From contig CAKRTP010000091.1 of NCBI GenBank assembly GCA_934402155.1, positions 1-7,333 on the forward strand: a DNA stretch of 7,333 nt. Direction: 5' to 3'. Both the position numbers and the translations under genes were made by a program. The notes under the pieces were generated by a model that ran no database searches, had not been told where the DNA came from, and saw nothing but the letters and a program-made list of their open reading frames with translations. Numbering within the stretch: position 1 is the first letter of the stretch; every line of letters begins with the position of its first letter. Shown here piece by piece: positions 1 through 6,169 of the stretch. This stretch comes from an uncultured Blautia sp. Lineage in GTDB: Bacteria; Bacillota; Clostridia; Lachnospirales; Lachnospiraceae.

Positions 1-1
1 A

Positions 2-985
2 ACACTTTATTATGAAGAGAAAAAAAATCCTGAAACATTTCATGATTACTGTCTTGCCCTTGACCGTAAGCTGCTGACCGAACACAAGCTTTATGTCCCG
101 GAGCTGCTGACAGAGGCCTGGTATCCTTACATGAAAGAAAAAGATCTCTTCCTTGACCTGTCCGGAAATATCATGCTCTATAAACATTACCGCTACACTC
201 CCGTTTTTTCTCATGAACATGAATTTTTTGAAATCCTCTGTCTTTATGACGGATCAGCAGATACAACGATCCAGGGAATCCGCCACACTCTGCACACAGG
301 AGATATCTGCATCATTCCGCCACATACCAGGCACAGCATCGGGATTTTTGATGACAGTATTGCTTTTAATATCCTGATCCGGAGCAGCACGTTTCAGTCT
401 ACTTTCTTTCAGTCTCTGACAGCTGACAGTGCCCTGGCGCAGTTTTTTGCCCACGTATTGTACCGTAAAACAGAGGGCAATTACCTGATCTTCCATACAG
501 GAGACGATCTGCAGATTCGAGAAATGCTGGAAAACCTTTATATAGAATATCTCAGTCATGAGAAGTACAGCTACACTTTTTTGAATTCCATGCTGATACT
601 TTTCTGGGCAATGCTGCTGCGCTACCACGAAAAGAACATTGAGTCCATACTTACCAGAGATAATTCCGGAAATTCTGTCACGGAAATTCTGAATTATCTG
701 AATCAGCACTACCAGACTGCAACTTTAAGTACAGCTGCGGAACATTTCGGCTACAGTACTTCTCATTTCAGCACCCTGATAAAGGAGAGTACCGGACAGA
801 CGTTTCTGCGGATCATTCGTGAGATCAAGCTGACTCAGGCATGCCGTGCTCTACGCGAAACTTCCCTCAGCAATCATGCAATCTGTGAACTCGTCGGCTA
901 TGACAGTCCGGAGCATTTTATGCGTACTTTCAAGAAAGCTTATGGAATGACTCCCGGCGAATATCGTAAGAAACACAAAGAATAA
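2..985 (+). CDS. AraC-family transcriptional regulator with cupin sensor domain (5' partial)
   Basis: Likely a DNA-binding, ligand-responsive transcription factor of the AraC/XylS family, acting in the cytoplasm. The frame is open without a stop from base 2, and the 43 codons before the ATG at 131 read as ordinary protein (they include FHDYCLALDRKLL). That ATG also lacks a well-spaced ribosome binding site, so the gene begins left of the window; 327 residues are visible. Numbering from the visible fragment, residues about 63-133 look like an AraC-type cupin, with HEHEFFEI and PPHTRHS supplying the His/Glu cluster usual in that fold. Residues about 224-324 are the C-terminal double helix-turn-helix: the first helix pair lies near TAAEHFGYSTSHFSTLIKES, the second near GYDSPEHFMRTFKKAYGMTP, which is the family signature. 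The ligand and targets are unknown. The MATE gene follows on the same strand after about 115 bases, so control of that exporter is conceivable but unproven. No clear terminator follows the stop. Confidence 0.93.
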   Translation, partial: TLYYEEKKNPETFHDYCLALDRKLLTEHKLYVPELLTEAWYPYMKEKDLFLDLSGNIMLYKHYRYTPVFSHEHEFFEILCLYDGSADTTIQGIRHTLHTGDICIIPPHTRHSIGIFDDSIAFNILIRSSTFQSTFFQSLTADSALAQFFAHVLYRKTEGNYLIFHTGDDLQIREMLENLYIEYLSHEKYSYTFLNSMLILFWAMLLRYHEKNIESILTRDNSGNSVTEILNYLNQHYQTATLSTAAEHFGYSTSHFSTLIKESTGQTFLRIIREIKLTQACRALRETSLSNHAICELVGYDSPEHFMRTFKKAYGMTPGEYRKKHKE

Positions 986-1035
986 GTTTCACACTGCAAA
1001 AATATTTTTTCCTCTTACTTTTTTTGTATATTCTC

Positions 1036-1064
1036 TTTACAAAGTCCAGATACTGGGGTATCTT
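1036..1064 (+). promoter_or_regulatory. Putative promoter of the MATE gene with overlapping inverted repeat
   Basis: A TTTACA -35-like hexamer (1036-1041) lies 17 bases before TATCTT (1059-1064), a weak -10 box. A perfect inverted repeat, AGATAC-TGGG-GTATCT (1048-1063), covers the spacer and most of the -10 box, where a repressor or spacer-remodelling activator could bind. The promoter call rests on hexamer similarity and spacing only. The operator role is inferred. Confidence 0.45.
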
Positions 1065-1089
1065 AAAGACAGATGAGAAAATCAATATT

Positions 1090-1093
1090 GAGG
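1090..1093 (+). promoter_or_regulatory. Ribosome binding site that sets the MATE start
   Basis: GAGG lies 8 bases before the ATG at 1102. An upstream in-frame TTG at 1024 would add 26 residues, but it lies upstream of the putative promoter and has no such site. The ATG at 1102 is therefore preferred. Confidence 0.7.
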
Positions 1094-1101
1094 TTTGTGT
1101 T

Positions 1102-2460
1102 ATGTGTGAAAATTCAAAGAAAAAAGCCCGTTCAATCACAATGACGACGGGCTCTTTGTGGCGTAATCTTTTTCTTTTCAGCATCCCGCTGATGTGCTCT
1201 CAGCTTCTCGAAGTCCTGTTCAATTTAAGTGATGTGGCTGTCGTTGGAAGATTTGCTGACTACAAGGCACTTGGGGCAGTCGGTTCTACTACCCTGCTGG
1301 TAACTTTATTTGTCGGATTTCTGATTGGTATGGGAAGTGGTGTCAATGTTTGTGTTGCGCACACCCTTGGTGCCAGAGATGAGCAGCGCACCATAGAAAA
1401 CGTGCACACTTCTCTTCTGCTCTGTGCATTGATGGGACTGCTGATGGGAACAGTCTGTTTCTTCTTCTCAGAATGGATGCTCACACTTTTGCATACAAAA
1501 GATGACCTGATCCGGCAGGCAACTCTTTATCTTAAGATTTATGCGATCGGACTTCCTGCAATGGGAATCTATAACTTCGGCAACGGCGTTTTAAGTGCCC
1601 GTGGAGAAACCAAACGTCCGCTTTATTATCTCGCATTTGCCGGTGTTCTGAATGTTATTCTGAACCTGTTTTTTGTCATTGTACTTCATATGGCTGCTGC
1701 CGGGGTTGCAACCGCCAGTGCCATTGCACAATATGTCTCTGCTGCCCTCATCATGAATCATCTTTTTCGACGCAAGGATGAATGTCATGTCAGTTTAAAG
1801 AAGATCCGGTTACACAAAAACATTGCTGTTTCAATCCTGATGATCGGAATTCCGGCCGGGATCCAGAATGCGATTTTTGCGATTGCCAATCTGTTTGTAC
1901 AGGTCGGCGTCAACTCTTTTGATACTGTTATGGTTTCTGGAAGTGCGGCCGCTACAAATGCAGACACACTGATCTTTAATGTCATGTATGCCTTTTACAC
2001 CGGATGCTCCAGTTTCATCAGTCAGAACTTCGGTGCAGGTAATAAAAAAAGAATACTCCAGAGTTATTTTATAAGTCTGTTTTATGCTTTTACTGCCGGT
2101 GCCATACTTGGTCTTCTGCTGTTTCTTTTTGGGCACCAGTTTCTTTCTCTGTTTGCCACCGATGCCGCAGTCATTGAAGCGGGTATGCAGAGGATCCGCA
2201 TCATGTCTTTTTCTTATGCTGTGTCCGCTTTTATGGACGCTTCACTTGCAGCATCGCGCGGAATCGGAAAAACTATCGTACCGACGATCATTATCATTCT
2301 TGGCTCCTGTGTCTTTCGAATTGTGTGGGTTTATACAGTTTTTGCTTATTTCCATACTATTCCGGGATTATACCTGCTTTACTTTTTTTCCTGGGTCATC
2401 ACATCCATCGCAGAAATCATTTACTTTGCAGTCAGCTATCGGAAACTCCGCATCCGGTAG
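1102..2460 (+). CDS. MATE-family multidrug/cation antiporter (DinF/NorM type)
   Basis: Encodes a 452-residue inner-membrane protein, the usual size for MATE exporters, which move organic cations or drugs out of the cell in exchange for Na+ or H+. After a short Lys-rich cytoplasmic N-terminus (residues 1-20), the sequence is almost entirely hydrophobic segments consistent with twelve membrane helices in two halves. The second half begins near residue 240. Family marks include an acidic residue in helix 1 (NLSDVAVVGR, Asp44), LGAVGSTTLL after it, the GARD loop at about 90-93 and its counterpart QNFGAGNKKR at 308-317 in the second half. The start was chosen for the GAGG site. The gene lies downstream of the AraC-type regulator on the same strand and has its own putative promoter. 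Its last codons and stop form part of a terminator hairpin. The substrate cannot be read from the sequence. Confidence 0.95.
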   Translation: MCENSKKKARSITMTTGSLWRNLFLFSIPLMCSQLLEVLFNLSDVAVVGRFADYKALGAVGSTTLLVTLFVGFLIGMGSGVNVCVAHTLGARDEQRTIENVHTSLLLCALMGLLMGTVCFFFSEWMLTLLHTKDDLIRQATLYLKIYAIGLPAMGIYNFGNGVLSARGETKRPLYYLAFAGVLNVILNLFFVIVLHMAAAGVATASAIAQYVSAALIMNHLFRRKDECHVSLKKIRLHKNIAVSILMIGIPAGIQNAIFAIANLFVQVGVNSFDTVMVSGSAAATNADTLIFNVMYAFYTGCSSFISQNFGAGNKKRILQSYFISLFYAFTAGAILGLLLFLFGHQFLSLFATDAAVIEAGMQRIRIMSFSYAVSAFMDASLAASRGIGKTIVPTIIIILGSCVFRIVWVYTVFAYFHTIPGLYLLYFFSWVITSIAEIIYFAVSYRKLRIR

Positions 2461-2476
2461 CTGATTTTTTGTTTTT
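2430..2476 (+). terminator. Intrinsic terminator overlapping the MATE stop codon
   Basis: TCAGCTATCGG (2432-2442) pairs with CCGGTAGCTGA (2454-2464) over 11 pairs, with one G-T wobble and an 11-base loop. A2430-T2466 and the wobble G2431-T2465 can extend the stem. Six T (2465-2470), one G and five T follow. The stop codon TAG (2458-2460) sits inside the right arm and the left arm is wholly coding. Confidence 0.85.
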
Positions 2477-2541
2477 CGATTCCATAAGCTGTCACAAAGT
2501 GTTAAATTATTATCATTTTTCAAAATTTAATTGTTTTTTTA

Positions 2542-2569
2542 TTGCTTTTATTGATGAATTATGTATAAT
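2542..2569 (+). promoter_or_regulatory. Promoter of pckA
   Basis: A perfect TATAAT (2564-2569) stands 16 bases after a weak TTGCTT (2542-2547). The preceding sequence is strongly A/T-rich and could act as an UP-like element. It includes a TTAAATT / AATTTAA inverted repeat (2502-2508 and 2524-2530). Transcription would begin near 2576. No convincing catabolite-control (CcpA-type) box is visible in the gap. Confidence 0.65.
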
Positions 2570-2575
2570 TAACTC

Positions 2576-2661
2576 TATGAGAAGTTGGAGTGTTCCACTT
2601 CTTGAAGGTTAAAGCAGCCAGCATATAGATGGCTCTAATAAAGAAGAGAGGTAAATGTAAG
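2576..2661 (+). promoter_or_regulatory. Structured 5' leader of pckA
   Basis: The predicted transcript begins almost directly with a hairpin. A2580 plus GAAGT (2581-2585) and GGA (2587-2589) pair with TCC and ACTTC plus T (2594-2602), with one bulged T and a GTGT loop. A weaker hairpin follows: AGCCA (2616-2620) with TGGCT (2630-2634). The ribosome binding site GAGAGG (2646-2651) lies 10 bases before the ATG at 2662. CTTCTT (2598-2603), in and just after the first hairpin's right arm, could instead pair with AAGAAG (2641-2646) beside the ribosome binding site. No T-run follows the hairpins, so this is not an attenuator of the ordinary kind. It matches no riboswitch class I can recognise; a role in mRNA stability or translation is inference. 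Confidence 0.5.
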
Positions 2662-4266
2662 ATGGCAAAAATCGATTTAACTAAGTATGGCATCACAGGT
2701 ACAACAGAAGTTGTATACAATCCTTCTTATGAAGTATTATTCGAGGAAGAGACTAAAGCAGGTCTTGAAGGCTTCGAAGTAGGACAGGAAACAGAACTTG
2801 GCGCTGTTAACGTTATGACAGGTATCTACACAGGACGTTCTCCTAAAGATAAATTCATCGTTATGGATGAGAACTCCAAAGATACAGTTTGGTGGACTTC
2901 TGATGAATACAAGAACGACAACCATCCTGCAACACAGGAAGCTTGGGATGCTTGTAAAGAAATTGCAAAGAAAGAACTTTCCAACAAGAAACTTTTCGTA
3001 GTTGACGCATTCTGCGGTGCTAACGCTGATACTCGTATGGCTATCCGTTTCATCGTTGAAGTTGCATGGCAGGCACACTTTGTTACAAACATGTTCATCC
3101 AGCCAACAGCTGAAGAGCTTGAGACATTTGAGCCGGATTTCGTTGTATACAATGCTTCCAAAGCAAAAGTTGAAAACTATAAAGAACTTGGCCTCAACTC
3201 CGAGACAGCTGTAATGTTCAACATTACATCCAAAGAACAGGTTATCATCAACACATGGTACGGCGGAGAAATGAAGAAAGGTATGTTCTCCATGATGAAC
3301 TACTTCCTTCCGCTGAAAGGCATCGCAGCTATGCACTGCTCCGCTAACACAGACATGAATGGCGAAAACACAGCTATCTTCTTCGGACTTTCCGGAACAG
3401 GTAAAACAACTCTTTCCACAGACCCGAAACGTCTCCTGATCGGTGATGACGAACACGGCTGGGATGACAACGGCGTATTCAACTTCGAAGGTGGATGCTA
3501 CGCAAAAGTTATCAACCTTGACAAAGATTCTGAGCCGGACATCTACAATGCAATCAAACGTAACGCTCTTCTTGAGAACGTAACAGTTGATGCAAACGGA
3601 AAGATCGACTTCAACGATAAGAGCGTAACAGAGAACACTCGTGTTTCCTATCCGATCGACCACATCGAAAAAATCGTTCGCCCGATTTCTTCTGCACCGG
3701 CAGCTAAGAACGTAATCTTCCTGTCCGCAGACGCATTCGGCGTACTTCCTCCAGTATCTATCCTGACAGAAGCTCAGACACAGTACTACTTCCTGTCCGG
3801 ATTCACAGCAAAACTTGCTGGTACAGAGCGTGGAATCACAGAGCCTACACCTACATTCTCAGCTTGCTTCGGCCAGGCATTCCTGGAACTGCACCCAACA
3901 AAATATGCAGAAGAGCTTGTTAAGAAAATGGAACAGAGCGGAGCAAAAGCTTACCTCGTTAACACAGGATGGAATGGAACAGGCAAACGTATCTCCATCA
4001 AAGATACTCGTGGTATCATCGATGCTATCCTCAACGGAGATATCAACAACGCTCCTACCAAGACAATTCCATACTTCAACTTCGAGGTTCCTACAGAACT
4101 GACAGGTGTTGATACAGGAATCCTTGACCCACGTGACACATACGCAGATGCTGCACAGTGGGAAGAAAAAGCAAAAGATCTTGCTGCAAGATTTATCAAG
4201 AACTTCGCTAAATACGAAGGAAATGCTGCTGGTAAAGCACTTGTTGCTGCTGGTCCTCAGTTATAA
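2662..4266 (+). CDS. pckA: Phosphoenolpyruvate carboxykinase (ATP)
   Basis: Interconverts oxaloacetate plus ATP with phosphoenolpyruvate, CO2 and ADP in the cytoplasm. In anaerobes it serves gluconeogenesis or, run in reverse, CO2 fixation into C4 acids with ATP gain; the direction here is not visible. The 534 residues match the usual length of the ATP-dependent class. Visible motifs are GRSPKDKF with substrate-binding Arg59, the metal-ligand region [12 protein letters not shown] with Lys206, MHCSAN with His225, the kinase P-loop [11 protein letters not shown] (242-252, Lys248), IGDDEHGW with metal ligand Asp263, NTRVSYP with Arg327, and the nucleotide-site segment [16 protein letters not shown] near the C-terminus. 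All expected catalytic residues are present. The ATG at 2662 was chosen for its GAGAGG site and the typical [11 protein letters not shown] opening. An in-frame ATG at 2629 lies upstream of that site. Codon use is strongly biased (about 30 AAC to 6 AAT by eye), unlike its neighbours, which suggests high expression. Confidence 0.99.
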   Translation: MAKIDLTKYGITGTTEVVYNPSYEVLFEEETKAGLEGFEVGQETELGAVNVMTGIYTGRSPKDKFIVMDENSKDTVWWTSDEYKNDNHPATQEAWDACKEIAKKELSNKKLFVVDAFCGANADTRMAIRFIVEVAWQAHFVTNMFIQPTAEELETFEPDFVVYNASKAKVENYKELGLNSETAVMFNITSKEQVIINTWYGGEMKKGMFSMMNYFLPLKGIAAMHCSANTDMNGENTAIFFGLSGTGKTTLSTDPKRLLIGDDEHGWDDNGVFNFEGGCYAKVINLDKDSEPDIYNAIKRNALLENVTVDANGKIDFNDKSVTENTRVSYPIDHIEKIVRPISSAPAAKNVIFLSADAFGVLPPVSILTEAQTQYYFLSGFTAKLAGTERGITEPTPTFSACFGQAFLELHPTKYAEELVKKMEQSGAKAYLVNTGWNGTGKRISIKDTRGIIDAILNGDINNAPTKTIPYFNFEVPTELTGVDTGILDPRDTYADAAQWEEKAKDLAARFIKNFAKYEGNAAGKALVAAGPQL

Positions 4267-4290
4267 TTTCATAACCTTTAGCAAATCCCA

Positions 4291-4326
4291 GGGGCTGCCG
4301 TTTATCGACAGCCCCATACTTTTTTT
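4291..4326 (+). terminator. Intrinsic terminator of pckA
   Basis: GGGGCTG (4291-4297) pairs perfectly with CAGCCCC (4309-4315), with two further inner C-G pairs beyond a C/A mismatch. Seven T follow at 4320-4326. It lies 24 bases after the pckA stop and only 36 bases before the next start codon. Confidence 0.92.
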
Positions 4327-4362
4327 ATCATAAATAAATACTACGAAACGAGATGATTAGAC

Positions 4363-6081
4363 ATGAGTTGGTATAATGAAGCTGTTTTTTATCATATTTA
4401 TCCTTTAGGCCTTGCAGGTGCACCAAAACATAATGACTATACTGAACCTGTACATCGTCTGAACACACTTCTTCCCTGGATCGATCACATCAAAGAGATC
4501 GGTTGTACTGCACTGTACATCGGTCCGCTCTTCGAAAGTGTGGGACATGGATACGAAACCACAGACTATAAAAAGCTGGATTCCCGTCTTGGAACCAACG
4601 AAGATCTTACCGCCTTTGTAAAAATCTGTCACGCAAAAGGGATCAAAGTTATTTTTGATGGTGTATTCAATCACACTGGGCGTGATTTCTTCGCCTTCAA
4701 AGATATACAGCAGAATCGCGAACATTCCAGATATCTTAACTGGTACTGCAATGTCAATTTCTGGGGAAACAATGAGTATAATGATGGATTTTCCTATGAT
4801 AACTGGGGCGGATATAATCTGCTGGTAAAATTAAATCAGAGAAATCCTGAAGTACAGAATTATATTTGTAATGTGATCCGTTACTGGGTTTCTGAATTTG
4901 ATGTTGACGGAATTCGCCTGGACGCTGCAGATGTCCTTGACTTTGATTTCATGCGTGCTCTTCGCCGTACTGCGGAAGAGGTCAAGCCTGACTTCTGGTT
5001 AATGGGTGAAGTTATCCATGGCGATTACAGCAGATGGGTAAATGGTGAGACACTTCACAGTGTTACAAACTATGCACTGCACAAGGCTCTTTACAGCGGA
5101 CATAATGACCACAACTATTTTGAGATTGCGCATACCGTAAAATATCTCCAGAATATGGGAAATCTCGATCTCTATAACTTTGTGGATAACCACGATGTAG
5201 AACGAATTTATACAAAATTGTCCAACAAAGCACACTTTAACCCAGTTCATGTACTTCTTTATACTCTTCCAGGTGTTCCAAGTATCTATTATGGTTCTGA
5301 ATTTGGTATCGAAGGACGTAAGGAACGTTCTTCTGATGACAGTCTGAGACCTGCACTGAATCTTAAGGACTATGCCGATGCAGCAAAGACCAATCCCTGC
5401 ACTGCCCTGATCTCTGCGCTCGGAAAAATCAGACAGAATACACCTGCACTGAGTTACGGAAGCTATACTGAACTCATGCTTACCAACCGACAGTTTGCAT
5501 TTGCACGCGATCTTGATGGTGTCCGTGTGATCATCACAGTCAATAATGATGACAATGACGCCGGAATGAACCTTCCTGCCGGAAATTCAGCCGAATACAT
5601 CGGAACCCTGACCGGACAGAAAGTTTCCGTAGAAGGTGGACGAATCAATGTAACTGTCTCTGCAAACAGCGGCGAAATCTGGGTACCGTCCGGTGAAATG
5701 CCAGAATATACTCCTGTACAGATCAAAAATGCTGCTTCCAAACCAGTTGTGCCGGTTTCCGAACCGACCTCTGACCAGACAGAATCAAAGGATACTGTAA
5801 ATAATATTTCTGCAGCTGAAGAAACATCTTCCGTTGAAGAAACAGTACAGGAATCATCAGAAACTGCTGCAGTCCCTGCATCTGATGAAAATGTCGAGGA
5901 AAAAGAACCTGTCCAGGTTGATCCGAACAAAGCTCCGGAAGACATGACTGTTGAAGAATTACAGGCTTCCATCCTTTCCAGAATGACAAATAACGGACCT
6001 GTTACTGATCAGATGAAAAAAACTGTTTATGATAATATCTGGCATGATTCTCTTGTAAACTGGCTCAAAAGTTTTCACTGA
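4363..6081 (+). CDS. Cytoplasmic alpha-amylase-family (GH13) glucan-active enzyme with acidic linker and C-terminal module
   Basis: A 572-residue retaining glycoside hydrolase or transglycosylase acting on alpha-glucans such as maltodextrins. There is no signal peptide, so it probably works inside the cell on imported oligosaccharides or glycogen. The TIM barrel starts at the N-terminus (AVFYHIYPLG), without the extra N-terminal domain of neopullulanases. The GH13 motifs are complete: DGVFNH (99-104), GIRLDAAD with nucleophile Asp187, GEV with acid/base Glu216, and FVDNHD (273-278) with transition-state Asp278. Residues about 370-455 form a beta-rich C domain. Then comes an acidic Ser/Glu/Pro/Thr/Val-rich linker (about 457-520) and a final segment of about 50 residues (521-572, including MTVEELQASILSRM) that I do not recognise. 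The start has only a weak GAGATGA-like site 7 bases upstream. No good promoter is visible in the 36 bases after the pckA terminator, so read-through from pckA or a promoter inside that region is possible. Exact substrate and GH13 subfamily are not determinable by eye. Confidence 0.93.
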   Translation: MSWYNEAVFYHIYPLGLAGAPKHNDYTEPVHRLNTLLPWIDHIKEIGCTALYIGPLFESVGHGYETTDYKKLDSRLGTNEDLTAFVKICHAKGIKVIFDGVFNHTGRDFFAFKDIQQNREHSRYLNWYCNVNFWGNNEYNDGFSYDNWGGYNLLVKLNQRNPEVQNYICNVIRYWVSEFDVDGIRLDAADVLDFDFMRALRRTAEEVKPDFWLMGEVIHGDYSRWVNGETLHSVTNYALHKALYSGHNDHNYFEIAHTVKYLQNMGNLDLYNFVDNHDVERIYTKLSNKAHFNPVHVLLYTLPGVPSIYYGSEFGIEGRKERSSDDSLRPALNLKDYADAAKTNPCTALISALGKIRQNTPALSYGSYTELMLTNRQFAFARDLDGVRVIITVNNDDNDAGMNLPAGNSAEYIGTLTGQKVSVEGGRINVTVSANSGEIWVPSGEMPEYTPVQIKNAASKPVVPVSEPTSDQTESKDTVNNISAAEETSSVEETVQESSETAAVPASDENVEEKEPVQVDPNKAPEDMTVEELQASILSRMTNNGPVTDQMKKTVYDNIWHDSLVNWLKSFH

Positions 6082-6110
6082 GCTTTCCCGGGAATTACAG
6101 TCATAAGAAC

Positions 6111-6154
6111 AAAAAACAGGGTACTGTGTATTCTTTACACAGCCCCTGTTTTTT
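6111..6154. terminator. Bidirectional terminator between convergent genes
   Basis: AAAAAACAGGG (6111-6121) is perfectly complementary to CCCTGTTTTTT (6144-6154). Inside it, CTGTGTA (6124-6130) pairs with TACACAG (6136-6142) around a five-base loop, the two stems being parted by a small asymmetric internal loop. Each strand has a run of six U after the stem, so it can end both the GH13 transcript and the opposing ATPase transcript. Confidence 0.93.
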
Positions 6155-6169
6155 ATGTTACTGTATTAT

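Noticed and set aside
254..709. Open frame antisense to the AraC-type regulator
   Set aside because: It overlaps a gene with clear family motifs and shows no motif of its own.
1082..1091. Perfect ten-base palindrome TCAATATTGA next to the MATE ribosome binding site
   Set aside because: Short, A/T-rich palindromes of this size are expected by chance in a window of this length; it has no loop for a hairpin and no partner site.
1024..1101. TTG start giving a longer MATE protein
   Set aside because: It lies upstream of the putative promoter, has no ribosome binding site, and the added residues are not typical of MATE N-termini.
2325..2612. Small open frame running across the MATE 3' end into the intergenic gap
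   Set aside because: It overlaps the MATE coding region in another frame, crosses the terminator and the pckA promoter, and has no ribosome binding site.
2629..2661. In-frame ATG upstream of pckA
   Set aside because: The ribosome binding site is downstream of it, directly before the ATG at 2662, where the family's usual N-terminus begins.
2737..3663. A long open frame (308 codons) antisense to pckA
   Set aside because: It lies wholly within the highly codon-biased pckA, which lowers stop frequency on the other strand. Its product is Cys/Val/Phe-rich with no recognisable domain.
5463..5972. Open frame antisense to the 3' half of the GH13 gene
   Set aside because: Its Ser/Thr-rich product is the mirror of the repetitive acidic linker and C domain. 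No start signal or domain is visible.
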